Shown here: one piece after another, positions 33,641 through 42,391 of the stretch | Numbering within the stretch: position 1 is the first letter of the stretch | Layout: each line of letters begins with the position of its first letter | DNA from: Vibrio zhanjiangensis | GTDB lineage: Bacteria > Pseudomonadota > Gammaproteobacteria > Enterobacterales > Vibrionaceae | Direction: 5' to 3' | DNA: 64,000 nucleotides | NCBI RefSeq assembly: GCF_030161235.1 | Contig: NZ_BSPW01000108.1 | Span: 1-64,000 of the forward strand | Position numbers and translations under genes: made by a program | The notes under the pieces: model-generated | Seen by the model: the letters and a program-made list of their open reading frames with translations, nothing else | Databases searched by the model: none | Told to the model about the DNA's origin: nothing

Positions 33641-34954
33641 TTACTTGGCGCCGAGAGTGGGAAAGCTGATTTGCACTCTAAGTCCCCCATTGCTGCGATT
33701 GTTGATAGTAACGCTGCCACGATGCTGATTAGCAATACGCTTGACGATAGCCAATCCGAGACCTGTCCCTTCACTGCCGCGCGCAGTATCGCCACGAGTA
33801 AATGGTTCGAATAATTTTTCTATTTTAGTCTCTTCAATCCCAGGGCCGTCATCTTCCACGCATACCCATACCAGCGTATTATCGGCAGTGACTCCTGTCG
33901 TAACTTTAATCCATCCATTTCCATAACGAATGGCATTAATCACTAGGTTAGTAATGGCTCGCTTTATAGCAATCGGGCTACCATGGGCATGTTTGATAGG
34001 ATCATGATAACGGGTTTCAATTTTTACCTTGTGTCCATCTTCTGCAGAGGTCACCTCGTGGACGATTTCATTGAGGTTTACGGCAACAAAAGTCTCCCTG
34101 TCTACGGGTTTAAGATAATCCATAAATTGGCTGATTATCTGGTTGCATTCTTCGGTATCACTAATGATGCCTTCAGCCAGATAATTATCCTGTGGTGACA
34201 TCATTTCAGTGGCAAGGCGGATGCGGGTTAATGGGGTTCTTAAATCGTGACTGATTCCTGCCATGAGTAAGGTTCGGTCTTCTTCAAGTGCTTGAATACC
34301 TTTGGCCATTTGATTAAATGCTCGCGTGACCGCACGAATTTCAGATGCACCCTTAACGGGAAGAGGGGGTGGGATTTTTCCTTTGCCTACTCCTTTTGCG
34401 GCTTTTTCCAAGGCGATAAGTGGCCGATTTTGCAGGCGGACAAACAACCAGACACCGACAACAATCAGCAAAGCCACCAGTAAACTATTTCGAAACAGTG
34501 GTGCAAAGTCATCTTCATGTAATTCGGAGAGTGGAATGCGAAGAATCGAACCAGGTAAGGCATCAATTTTCATCCATAATATATAGCTATCCGATCCAAG
34601 TGTCATACGTACATCGGTTTGCGTGCCTAGCTCCTTACTCATTTCTTCACTCATTAGGTCAATTCTCATTCCATGTTCGTATTCGCCCGCCATTGGGCTT
34701 TCTTCACTGTGAATGGTGACACCAAGCTGCTCGAGCACTCTTCTTCGTAGTGGTGCATCCATTTGAAGTTGCTGCTCAGTATTGGCCGAGTCACCCAACA
34801 TCAGGCTTATTTCATGGCCAAGAATTTTATTGAACTGTTGCAGGCTAGGCATCAAAGCGTAATTGATTACGGCGTAATAAGAGTAGATTTGACTGGCAAT
34901 GAGTAAGAAGAAAAAGATAAAAATCGATTGGGTGAATGAGCTGGTGATACGCAT
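33641..34954 (-). CDS. envZ: osmosensor histidine kinase EnvZ
   Basis: 437 aa from ATG 34954, with AAGG 8-9 nt upstream; an in-frame TTG at 34999 lies within a hairpin and is rejected. TM1 (SIFIFFFLLIASQIYSYYAV), a periplasmic domain, TM2 (SLLVALLIVVGVWLFV), HAMP, then H-box AGISHDLRTPLTRIRL with His236. The ATPase domain has N-box NLVINAIRYG, DDGPGI and GSEGTGLGLAIVKR. It phosphorylates OmpR to control porins. It is downstream of ompR across 70 nt holding a terminator-like hairpin. Confidence 0.98.
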   Translation of the reverse strand: MRITSSFTQSIFIFFFLLIASQIYSYYAVINYALMPSLQQFNKILGHEISLMLGDSANTEQQLQMDAPLRRRVLEQLGVTIHSEESPMAGEYEHGMRIDLMSEEMSKELGTQTDVRMTLGSDSYILWMKIDALPGSILRIPLSELHEDDFAPLFRNSLLVALLIVVGVWLFVRLQNRPLIALEKAAKGVGKGKIPPPLPVKGASEIRAVTRAFNQMAKGIQALEEDRTLLMAGISHDLRTPLTRIRLATEMMSPQDNYLAEGIISDTEECNQIISQFMDYLKPVDRETFVAVNLNEIVHEVTSAEDGHKVKIETRYHDPIKHAHGSPIAIKRAITNLVINAIRYGNGWIKVTTGVTADNTLVWVCVEDDGPGIEETKIEKLFEPFTRGDTARGSEGTGLGLAIVKRIANQHRGSVTINNRSNGGLRVQISFPTLGAK

Positions 34955-34980
34955 GCCAGTAGCCTTAATCGCAATGAATA

Positions 34981-35009
34981 AAAGGAATGCGAGGCTCAAG
35001 CTCGCATTC
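34981..35009 (-). terminator. hairpin between ompR and envZ
   Basis: Minus-strand GAATGCGAG / CTCGCATTC, 9-bp perfect stem with loop CTTGAGC, then CTTTTATTC. It lies 15 nt after the ompR stop and 30 nt before the envZ ATG. The T-run is short, so partial termination or mRNA processing is more likely than a full stop. Confidence 0.6.
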
Positions 35010-35024
35010 TTATCGGATTAGTTA

Positions 35025-35744
35025 TTATGCCTGTTTGCCATCGGGAACAAAAACATAACCTAAGCCCCACACTGTTTGGATATAACGGGGTTTACCCGGA
35101 TCAATTTCGAGCATACGACGTAGACGGGATATTTGTACGTCGATCGAGCGTTCCATTGCAGAATACTCTCGGCCTCTAGCCATATTCATCAGCTTGTCAC
35201 GAGACATGGGCTCTCTTGCATTGGTCACTAAAGCTTTGAGCACGGCAAATTCCCCGGAGGTGAGAGGCATGGCTTCTTGACCCTTAAACATCTCACGTGT
35301 GCCGAGATTAAGACTAAATTCACCGAACTCGACGATGGACTCTTCCGCACTTGGCGCTCCAGGCAACTCGACGGTGAGGCGACGCAACACCGCCTTGATA
35401 CGAGCAAGTAATTCGCGTGGATTAAATGGTTTGGGTAGGTAGTCATCGGCTCCGACTTCTAATCCGACGATGCGATCTATTTCATCACCTTTGGCGGTTA
35501 ACATTAAGATGGGAAGCGCGTTATTTGCGGCGCGCAGTCGGCGGCATATGGATAAGCCATCTTCTCCAGGCAGCATTAGGTCCAGCACCATTAAGTGGAA
35601 GTTCTCACGGGTCAATAGGCGATCCATTTGTTCACTGTTGGCGACACTGCGAACCTGAAATCCTTGTTCAGACAAGTAACGTTCTAATAAAGCACGTAAA
35701 CGTGCATCGTCATCAACGACCAAAATCTTGTGTTTTTCTTGCAT
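35025..35744 (-). CDS. ompR: response regulator OmpR
   Basis: 239 aa, the E. coli length. Receiver domain with acidic pocket VVDDDARL and phosphoacceptor Asp55 (LDLMLPGEDG), switch Lys in PKPFNPRELLARI. Winged-helix DNA-binding domain residues about 135-236, with SRDKLMNMARGREYSAMERSIDVQISRLRRMLE. It controls outer-membrane porin and stress genes. It is divergent from greB across 179 nt, as in E. coli. Confidence 0.99.
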   Translation of the reverse strand: MQEKHKILVVDDDARLRALLERYLSEQGFQVRSVANSEQMDRLLTRENFHLMVLDLMLPGEDGLSICRRLRAANNALPILMLTAKGDEIDRIVGLEVGADDYLPKPFNPRELLARIKAVLRRLTVELPGAPSAEESIVEFGEFSLNLGTREMFKGQEAMPLTSGEFAVLKALVTNAREPMSRDKLMNMARGREYSAMERSIDVQISRLRRMLEIDPGKPRYIQTVWGLGYVFVPDGKQA

Positions 35745-35923
35745 AAAATGCTTCCACCTATTTTACAACCAATGCTCAGAGTGAGGCGTTATTGGGCAAT
35801 TGTCTTGACTAAAATGTAACACTTCTTTGTACAAAGTCGTCAAAAGAATTGTTAATGATTATTACCTTTTTGATTCTTTTTCGCTAAGGTATACGCCATG
35901 ATCAACTTAGTAGTGTTTGACGG

Positions 35924-36418
35924 ATGAAAACAAACTTAATCACCCGCGAAGGTTTTCAGCGACTTAAAAAGGAGCTCGATTTTTTGTGGAAAGAAGAGCG
36001 CCCTGAAGTGACGAAAAAAGTGACGTGGGCAGCGAGTTTAGGTGACCGCTCAGAAAATGCGGATTATCAATATAACAAAAAACGTCTACGCGAAATTGAT
36101 CGTAGGGTTCGCTATCTTCGCAAGCGGTTGGATCAAGTTAAGGTGGTCGACTATGCTCCCCAGCAAGAAGGGAGAGTTTTTTTTGGTGCTTGGGTAGAAG
36201 TTGAGAATCAGGCAGGAGACGTAAAAAAGTTTCGTATCGTGGGTCCTGATGAAATTTACGGTGATGCCAAAGGCTATATTTCGATTGACTCACCGATGGC
36301 CAGAGCCTTGCTTAAGAAAGAAGTGGATGATGAGGTCACGGTGAAAACCCCTGAAGGGGAAAAAGAATGGTTTGTTAACTGTATTGTTTATCAGTCAGAT
36401 GATGCACTGAGTGACTAG
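35924..36418 (+). CDS. greB: transcription elongation factor GreB
   Basis: 164 aa. N-terminal coiled coil with the acidic catalytic tip LGDRSENADYQYNKKRL, C-terminal FKBP-like domain (RIVGPDEIYGDAKGYISIDSPMARALL). The basic patch at the coiled-coil hinge and FFGAWVEVEN identify GreB over GreA. It stimulates transcript cleavage in backtracked RNA polymerase. It ends at a small GC-rich hairpin (36426-36443) without a T-run. Confidence 0.97.
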   Translation: MKTNLITREGFQRLKKELDFLWKEERPEVTKKVTWAASLGDRSENADYQYNKKRLREIDRRVRYLRKRLDQVKVVDYAPQQEGRVFFGAWVEVENQAGDVKKFRIVGPDEIYGDAKGYISIDSPMARALLKKEVDDEVTVKTPEGEKEWFVNCIVYQSDDALSD

Positions 36419-36425
36419 AGTTATA

Positions 36426-36443
36426 GCCGCGCATCTGCGCGGC
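36426..36443. terminator. GC-rich hairpin at the convergent greB / retropepsin-like gene junction
   Basis: GCCGCGC / GCGCGGC with loop ATCT, 7 bp, no T-run on either strand. It lies between two converging stop codons and is at best a weak terminator or a 3' end barrier. Confidence 0.4.
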
Positions 36444-36456
36444 GGTAGAAGATTGA

Positions 36457-38370
36457 TCATTTCTCGTAATCAGGCTTGTCTGTCACTATATAGTTGGTTT
36501 CACTAGAGACCATAACACCATGTTTTAGAAAGTTTTTACCTAAAATCATGCTGTAGTGGAAGCGGCTGCGATCTTGAAGGTTTACTCTCACTTTCTTCTC
36601 TAAATTACCAAGTTTTACTTGCATTTCAACCACAGGTCGCACATTTGCTTGCTCACCTTTTTTGGCTTTGATACGCATAACATCCACCACGGGTTTAGTG
36701 AACTTTTGACTCATCCCTATATCATTTTCGTAGGTGAAGCTAACCATATCACGCCCATTGTTTTTAAATTGCTTAATATTTTTGGCATTCATTGAGCTGA
36801 CGTCGGCACCTGTATCGAGTTTGACAGGGAAAGACATACCTTCGACTTGAGCAACTTCAATATGACCGGCCTTAAAGAGGGGATACTTATCCAATAGATT
36901 TTCTGAGCGTGTATTGAGCAGCACGCCACCTTTGGCTAGGTCATGGCCTAAAGCAAAAAACGGTTGTTGCTGTTTTTCTTTGTCGAGTATATCGAGCGCA
37001 AAACGTATCGATTGTTTCCCCTGATTGCCAAGCTGAATATCGCTTTCCACTACGGGGCGAACTGAGTCTCCAACTTTGAGTTTTTTCAATACGGGTCTGG
37101 TTATTTTCTCGGCTTTTCCCATGCCAGTTGGTAGATAAAAAGTAACGGTTTCCGTTTGCCCTTTTTCCGCTAATTCGAAGCTTTCAACTCGAAGCAGTGG
37201 CGTTTTGACCGCAAAAGTTGGATAAGCGGGCAGAGTGATATTGTTCAATGTGACGGATTCTGTTGCAGAGATCACCAGAGGGTCAGACTTAAGAGCATTC
37301 TTGAATGACTGTTCGGTATGGAGCAGGTTTTCCTTGTCGGTATCAACAACGAAATACTGGCTGGCCAAGTCTTTACCTATCCGAATTTGCGAGCTGAACT
37401 TACTTCGGTCACGCAAATAGACCAGCCAAGATTGGCTATGGCTTGCATCAATTTTGACTGGTAGATAAACCAAAGGGCGTTCGCCACTGCTGGTTTTGAG
37501 CATTCGAACCAAAGGTAAAGTCATGGCTTGGCGCTGTTTATTCTTTCCTTCCACAACAAAAGAGACTTGCTTATTCTTCTTGTCTACTTGAATGTCTAGC
37601 GCATGGGCACTGGTGTAACGAGCTGTGGTTGAAATGCTGGTTTTATAGGGAATATCAGAGACGGTGACTAAGTCTTTTTTTCCAATCATCCTAGCGTTCG
37701 GTAATTCTTGAAGGTAGTCATATCCCGCTAAAACCCAAGCATTATTGTCTAGGTAGGTTTTGCCAATTAAGACAGGTACCGAAAAGTGAGAACGGTCGGT
37801 TAAATTGACTAGGGTGTCTACTTTTCTATTGGCAATGGTTAACGGGAGCTTTACTGCTGGGCGTAGAATCGGTGCTTGACTGGTTCTACTGCGAATAATA
37901 CTTAATTTTTCTAGTTTTTTATCGACAGTTATGCCATCGCCTGTTTTGGGGTTTGGCATAGTAAAAGTGACGTGTACCTGATAGGCATCGAAGCTATTTT
38001 GATCCCAACTGGCCGCGGCAAATTTTTCAGCATCCCAAGTGCCATTAGTACCAATCAAATCACCGAAAACGGCCCACATAAGTTGGTCGTCTTTGAACTT
38101 TTTGAACTTTGGGTTGTTACTGTACAGGTGGATATTTTCGGCATGTATCGAAGTGCTATCGGCTCCTGTATCAATCTTTCCAGCAAAAGGAACCTCAGAA
38201 AGCTCTGGAATATCGCTGAAGTAGACATTTTCAATTCGACCCAAAACCGGTTTGTCTTCGAGTTGGTAAATGGGACTTTGTGTCGTTGCAGCAAAGGACG
38301 GTTGCCAAGTGAGTGGTATGGCAACTAAAGCCCCTATGAGTGCTATGGTCGAAGAAAATTTCTTCATCAT
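36457..38370 (-). CDS. exported protein with four retropepsin-like (PF05618/RimB-type) repeats, two with intact DTGAD
   Basis: 637 aa. The signal peptide ends near SFAA (residue 28). The PF05618 family is often named ATP-dependent zinc protease; the fold is retropepsin-like. Repeat 1 (about 41-225) has DTGAD at 67-71 and DRSHF at 192; repeat 2 (about 250-355) keeps DRSKF at 321 but no DTGAD; repeat 3 (about 393-495) has lost both; repeat 4 (about 500-632) has DTGAD at 519-523 and DRSRF at 600. Each ends with a (L/I)GK/H-(x)-(Y/F/D)L strand. Two catalytic Asp units on one chain would suffice for an aspartic protease dimer. Substrate unknown. No neighbour shares its strand closely, so it is likely transcribed alone. 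Confidence 0.8.
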   Translation of the reverse strand: MMKKFSSTIALIGALVAIPLTWQPSFAATTQSPIYQLEDKPVLGRIENVYFSDIPELSEVPFAGKIDTGADSTSIHAENIHLYSNNPKFKKFKDDQLMWAVFGDLIGTNGTWDAEKFAAASWDQNSFDAYQVHVTFTMPNPKTGDGITVDKKLEKLSIIRSRTSQAPILRPAVKLPLTIANRKVDTLVNLTDRSHFSVPVLIGKTYLDNNAWVLAGYDYLQELPNARMIGKKDLVTVSDIPYKTSISTTARYTSAHALDIQVDKKNKQVSFVVEGKNKQRQAMTLPLVRMLKTSSGERPLVYLPVKIDASHSQSWLVYLRDRSKFSSQIRIGKDLASQYFVVDTDKENLLHTEQSFKNALKSDPLVISATESVTLNNITLPAYPTFAVKTPLLRVESFELAEKGQTETVTFYLPTGMGKAEKITRPVLKKLKVGDSVRPVVESDIQLGNQGKQSIRFALDILDKEKQQQPFFALGHDLAKGGVLLNTRSENLLDKYPLFKAGHIEVAQVEGMSFPVKLDTGADVSSMNAKNIKQFKNNGRDMVSFTYENDIGMSQKFTKPVVDVMRIKAKKGEQANVRPVVEMQVKLGNLEKKVRVNLQDRSRFHYSMILGKNFLKHGVMVSSETNYIVTDKPDYEK

Positions 38371-38580
38371 TGTTTCCCCGTAGATATGAAAGCGCAGAGG
38401 TATATCTGATTAGTTAAACGCAATAAGTTCTCAATTTCTCCAGTTTTGACATAAATCTGATGGATGTCTATCAGTAGTTGGTAAATTTTACTTAACCTAA
38501 TTAAAAACATTGCAAATTCTATCAACAACCCCAATGTTCTATACACAAATCCCATGACTAACAAGAAAGAGAATCACTGG

Positions 38581-40890
38581 ATGAGCCAAGCTATCTGCCT
38601 TACGATTGCTCAGGAACTGAATGTTCGCCCTGAGCAAGTAACCGCTGCTGTTAACCTGATCGACGATGGCAATACCGTACCCTTTATTGCTCGATATCGA
38701 AAAGAGGTGACGGGAGGCTTGGATGATACTCAATTACGTAATCTTGATAGCCGATTGGCTTATCTACGAGAATTGGATGAGCGACGTCAAACAATCCTTA
38801 AATCCATCCAAGAGCAGGGCAAGCTTACGGATGAGTTGGCGGCAGAGATTCACCAAGCGGATAGCAAAACACGCTTGGAAGATTTGTATTTGCCGTACAA
38901 GCCTAAGCGTCGAACTAAGGGGCAGATCGCGATTGAAGCGGGTCTTGAACCTTTGGCAGAAAAGCTGTGGAACCAAGCGGAATTTAATCCTGAGCAACTG
39001 GCTTCTGAGTATATTGACTTGGAGAAGGGGATTAGCGATACCAAAGCAGCACTGGATGGTGCGCGCGCTATCATTATGGAGCGAATTGCAGAAGACGCTG
39101 GTTTGCTTGAAAAAATACGTGCATATCTCAACCGTCATGCTGAGCTTGAAGCCCGAGTAGTAGAAGGGAAAGAGCGAGAAGGTGAGAAATTTAAAGATTA
39201 CTTTTCGCATTCTGAAGCATTTAGTAAAGTACCTTCTCACCGTGCGCTGGCTATGCTTCGTGGCCGTAATGAAGGTTTCCTGAGTCTGGCAATGAATGCT
39301 GATCCCTCGCAAGAGCAAGGTACTCGACAGTCTTATTGTGAGACCATTATTGCCGAGCATTATGGTATTTCATTGAGTCAGACCTCTGCAGATAGTTGGC
39401 GTAAACAAGTGATCAACTGGGCGTGGCGCGTTAAGGTTTCGATGCACATGGAAACTGAACTGATGGGCGCGATGAAAGAGCGCGCAGAAATTGAGGCGAT
39501 AGAAGTCTTTGCTACCAACCTAAAAGACTTATTGATGGCGGCACCTGCAGGGCCTCGAGCGACGTTAGGGTTGGACCCGGGTTTAAGAACAGGGTCTAAA
39601 ATCGCAGTGGTAGATTCCACGGGTAAAGTCCTAGCAACCGAAACTATCTATCCACATCCACCGCAAAATCAATATGATAAATCAGCGCAAATAGTGGCTA
39701 AGCTAGTTGAAAAACATCAGGTTGATTTAATCGCGATTGGTAATGGCACGGCGTCGCGTGAAACAGACAGTTTTGTGGCAGATCTTGTGAAACGTCATAA
39801 CCTTAAAGTGCAAAAAATTATGGTCAGTGAAGCTGGGGCGTCTGTGTATTCTGCTTCTGAACTTGCGGCAAAGGAATTTCCCAATCTAGATGTGTCACTG
39901 CGAGGTGCGGTTTCGATAGCGCGCCGCCTGCAAGATCCCTTGGCTGAGTTGGTTAAAATTGACCCTAAATCAATTGGTGTTGGTCAATACCAGCATGATG
40001 TGAGTCAATCTATGCTCGCTAAACGTTTAGATGCGGTGGTGGAAGACTGTGTGAATGCTGTTGGTGTGGACGTCAACACGGCTTCGCCAGCGCTGTTGGC
40101 GCGCGTTGCCGGTCTGTCGAGTACGATTGCACAGAATATCGTTGATTACCGTGACGAGCACGGCCGCTTCGACGCGCGCACTGGATTAAAGAAAGTGGCG
40201 CGCTTAGGGCCAAAAGCGTTTGAGCAATGTGCAGGATTTTTGCGCATTATGGGGGGCAAAAACCCATTGGATGCATCGTCTGTTCATCCTGAGGCCTATC
40301 CTGTGGTGAAAGCCATAGCGGAGAAAAATAGCAAGCAAGTGGATGCACTCATTGGTGATACTCAGTTTTTGCGCAGCTTACACGCGCGAGATTACACAGA
40401 TGAGCATTTTGGCTTGCCTACGGTTACCGACATTATTAAAGAGTTAGATAAACCAGGTCGAGACCCACGTCCTGAATTTAAAACAGCAACTTTTGCCGAC
40501 GGCGTTAATCAAATGTCAGATTTAGAGCCAGGAATGATATTGGAAGGTGTGGTCTCAAATGTGGCAAATTTTGGTGCTTTTGTTGATATTGGCGTTCATC
40601 AGGATGGTCTAGTGCATATATCGGCGCTCACTGATCGCTTTGTTTCGGACCCAAGAGAAGTGGTCAAAGCTGGCGATATTGTCAAAGTAAAAGTGATGGA
40701 AGTGGATGTACAGCGCAAGCGAATAGGCCTGTCAATGCGCCTTACCGATGAACCGGGACAAGATAATCGTTCGCAACGTTCAGCGCCAACCAATAAGAAT
40801 CAAGGTCGAGCTTCGAGTCGCAGTAATGAATCGGCCAATAATGCGATGGGTGGTGCGTTTGCTGCGGCTTTTGCTAAAGCGAAAAAATAG
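38581..40890 (+). CDS. tex: transcription accessory / RNA-binding protein Tex
   Basis: 769 aa from ATG 38581, chosen to match the E. coli N-terminus; an ATG 27 nt upstream also exists. Tex_N helical region (VTAAVNLIDDGNTVPFIARYRKEVTGGLDD), YqgF/RNase H-like domain (ATLGLDPGLRTGSKIAVVD), helix-hairpin-helix pairs (VNTASPALLARVAGLSSTIAQNIV), and a C-terminal S1 domain (GMILEGVVSNVANFGAFVDIGVHQDGLVHIS). The tail is rich in Ser/Asn/Ala. Tex binds nucleic acid and is linked to transcription and toxin gene expression in other bacteria; the exact activity is open. Confidence 0.97.
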   Translation: MSQAICLTIAQELNVRPEQVTAAVNLIDDGNTVPFIARYRKEVTGGLDDTQLRNLDSRLAYLRELDERRQTILKSIQEQGKLTDELAAEIHQADSKTRLEDLYLPYKPKRRTKGQIAIEAGLEPLAEKLWNQAEFNPEQLASEYIDLEKGISDTKAALDGARAIIMERIAEDAGLLEKIRAYLNRHAELEARVVEGKEREGEKFKDYFSHSEAFSKVPSHRALAMLRGRNEGFLSLAMNADPSQEQGTRQSYCETIIAEHYGISLSQTSADSWRKQVINWAWRVKVSMHMETELMGAMKERAEIEAIEVFATNLKDLLMAAPAGPRATLGLDPGLRTGSKIAVVDSTGKVLATETIYPHPPQNQYDKSAQIVAKLVEKHQVDLIAIGNGTASRETDSFVADLVKRHNLKVQKIMVSEAGASVYSASELAAKEFPNLDVSLRGAVSIARRLQDPLAELVKIDPKSIGVGQYQHDVSQSMLAKRLDAVVEDCVNAVGVDVNTASPALLARVAGLSSTIAQNIVDYRDEHGRFDARTGLKKVARLGPKAFEQCAGFLRIMGGKNPLDASSVHPEAYPVVKAIAEKNSKQVDALIGDTQFLRSLHARDYTDEHFGLPTVTDIIKELDKPGRDPRPEFKTATFADGVNQMSDLEPGMILEGVVSNVANFGAFVDIGVHQDGLVHISALTDRFVSDPREVVKAGDIVKVKVMEVDVQRKRIGLSMRLTDEPGQDNRSQRSAPTNKNQGRASSRSNESANNAMGGAFAAAFAKAKK

Positions 40891-40907
40891 CCATATGCGA
40901 TAATATA

Positions 40908-40934
40908 AATCCCCGTCAAGCGGGGATTTTTTAT
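40908..40934 (+). terminator. tex terminator
   Basis: AATCCCCG / CGGGGATT, 8-bp perfect stem, loop TCAAG, followed by TTTTTT. It starts 18 nt after the tex stop. Confidence 0.92.
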
Positions 40935-40949
40935 TAATATCAAGCGTTT

Positions 40950-41420
40950 TTACAATACCGCTATGACATCAGAAGGAGTGTTTGGTGCAACCGCATCACC
41001 ATAGTGAAACTTGATTATGGTTCTGCGTTTTTCCATTCTTCCTTCAGTGATCGCTGCATCAATAATGTACCTTGGTAAGCGAAAGCGCATTGCGTAGCCT
41101 TTACCCTGCTCTTTACTGTAGCTGTCTAGAGCGATGAGCTTGAAAATCCTAGCGAGTGTATCATTAGGGTTTTCGTGATAAGTTGCTTTTACTTCTTCAT
41201 GTTCACTGGCTTCATAGCTTGGGTGCTCAGCGGGATCCCAAGAAGATTGTTTTCGCCTTTTATCGTCGGCTTTGACTTGGCGCTCTGCGTTACTTTTGGT
41301 TAATGCTACCGTAGGGTTGACGGGCTCTCGAACCTTATTGTCCCGTGCCACCTGCTCGGTTTGCACATTAACCGATGGAGCGATCAGCGGTACGCTTACG
41401 TTCGTAGGTGATACGAGCAT
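40950..41420 (-). CDS. small conserved-looking protein of unknown function behind a sigma28 promoter
   Basis: 156 aa, cytoplasmic, no signal peptide or TM. A low-complexity N-terminus (residues 1-75, Val/Ala/Pro/Lys/Ser) is followed by an ordered C-terminus (about 85-156: DTLARIFKLIALDSYSKEQ, AMRFRLPRYIIDAAI, RRTIIKFHYGDAV). I do not recognise the family. The start ATG has a full GAGGAGG ribosome site 6-7 nt upstream, so it is surely translated. A FliA-consensus promoter lies 66-92 nt upstream, suggesting it belongs to the motility/chemotaxis regulon. Confidence 0.8.
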   Translation of the reverse strand: MLVSPTNVSVPLIAPSVNVQTEQVARDNKVREPVNPTVALTKSNAERQVKADDKRRKQSSWDPAEHPSYEASEHEEVKATYHENPNDTLARIFKLIALDSYSKEQGKGYAMRFRLPRYIIDAAITEGRMEKRRTIIKFHYGDAVAPNTPSDVIAVL

Positions 41421-41485
41421 TGCTAAACCTCCTCACGCTCAGTCAATAGCGCATAATAAAACAGCGTTTTCTTGACTTGTTTTAT

Positions 41486-41512
41486 TTATCGGCCTCGATA
41501 GTTAAAATTTTA
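41486..41512 (-). promoter_or_regulatory. sigma28 (FliA) promoter
   Basis: On the minus strand TAAAATTT-N11-GCCGATAA, differing from the E. coli FliA consensus TAAAGTTT-N11-GCCGATAA in one base, with exact spacing. The predicted transcription start is near 41478, about 58 nt before the ATG at 41420. Confidence 0.85.
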
Positions 41513-41532
41513 GTTTATTGATTGAATTATTT

Positions 41533-42330
41533 TTATTTTATGCCAGTAAAGCGAAAGACTTGCTGGCAAAACTCGTCATTTTGAGTAATAAAAGGTGCAT
41601 GTGACGAGTCACTAAACACATGGCTTGTGCTCATTGGCATCAATGTATCAACCTCTTTTGCTACTTGAGCGGGAACGAGGCCATCTAATCGCCCGTACAA
41701 GCGCAGTGTGGGAGTCGCAATATGTTCAAGATCAAGTCTATGGTCAATCGTTGCTAAAAGCTCAAGGCCTGCAATCAGTGAAGCCGTGTTAGGCTCTGGT
41801 CTTGATAAAATTGCCTGCTTGAGATTTTTAATATCTTGACGCGCGGAAGGGCTACCCATGGCCTGAAGAGCCAAAAATCTTTCTATTGTTAGCCTAAAAT
41901 CATCGAGTAGTTGTGCTGAGAAATTCTTCAGTACTTTGGGTTGTATCCCTTTCCATTCTTGGTGCGCCGAAAACCTTGGTGAACTTGCAACTGTGATAAG
42001 TTTGGCTATGCGTTGTGGATGTTTTAGGGCAATGTGAGTTGCAACTAACCCACCCAGCGACCAGCCGAGCCACGTGGCATTATCAGGTGCGTGGTTAAGT
42101 ACTTGTTGGCTTAAATCTTCTAATGTTTTGAACGAGAGATGATTGCTGTAACCAAAACCAGGTAGGTCGACGATATGAACGGTAAAATGCTCGCTGAGTT
42201 GCTCTGCAGCTTGGTGCCAAACTGCTCCGTTCATCCCCCAGCCATGGATTAAAATCAAATCACTGCCTTGACCGATGGATTGCCAATATGGTTTTGTTTG
42301 CTTGCTCTCATTGTGTACCACGTTTCTCAT
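41533..42330 (-). CDS. bioH: pimeloyl-[ACP] methyl ester esterase BioH
   Basis: 265 aa alpha/beta hydrolase, E. coli BioH 256. Oxyanion region LILIHGWGMNGAVW, nucleophile elbow GWSLGG, acid in GRLDGLVP and the catalytic His in DSSHAPF. It demethylates pimeloyl-ACP methyl ester in biotin synthesis. It is divergent from comF across 61 nt, the same bioH/comF(gntX)/nfuA order as in E. coli. The ATG is at 42330. Confidence 0.94.
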   Translation of the reverse strand: MRNVVHNESKQTKPYWQSIGQGSDLILIHGWGMNGAVWHQAAEQLSEHFTVHIVDLPGFGYSNHLSFKTLEDLSQQVLNHAPDNATWLGWSLGGLVATHIALKHPQRIAKLITVASSPRFSAHQEWKGIQPKVLKNFSAQLLDDFRLTIERFLALQAMGSPSARQDIKNLKQAILSRPEPNTASLIAGLELLATIDHRLDLEHIATPTLRLYGRLDGLVPAQVAKEVDTLMPMSTSHVFSDSSHAPFITQNDEFCQQVFRFTGIK

Positions 42331-42391
42331 CCTTAAGGTTTTTTCAAAGGGTTAAACTTTGTTGACTACTTAATTGGCAGGCGACAGAGCT

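Noticed and set aside
38764..39360. 198-codon minus-strand frame inside tex
   Set aside because: Antisense to a well-conserved Tex domain, Phe/Leu/Arg-rich shadow translation without a ribosome site.
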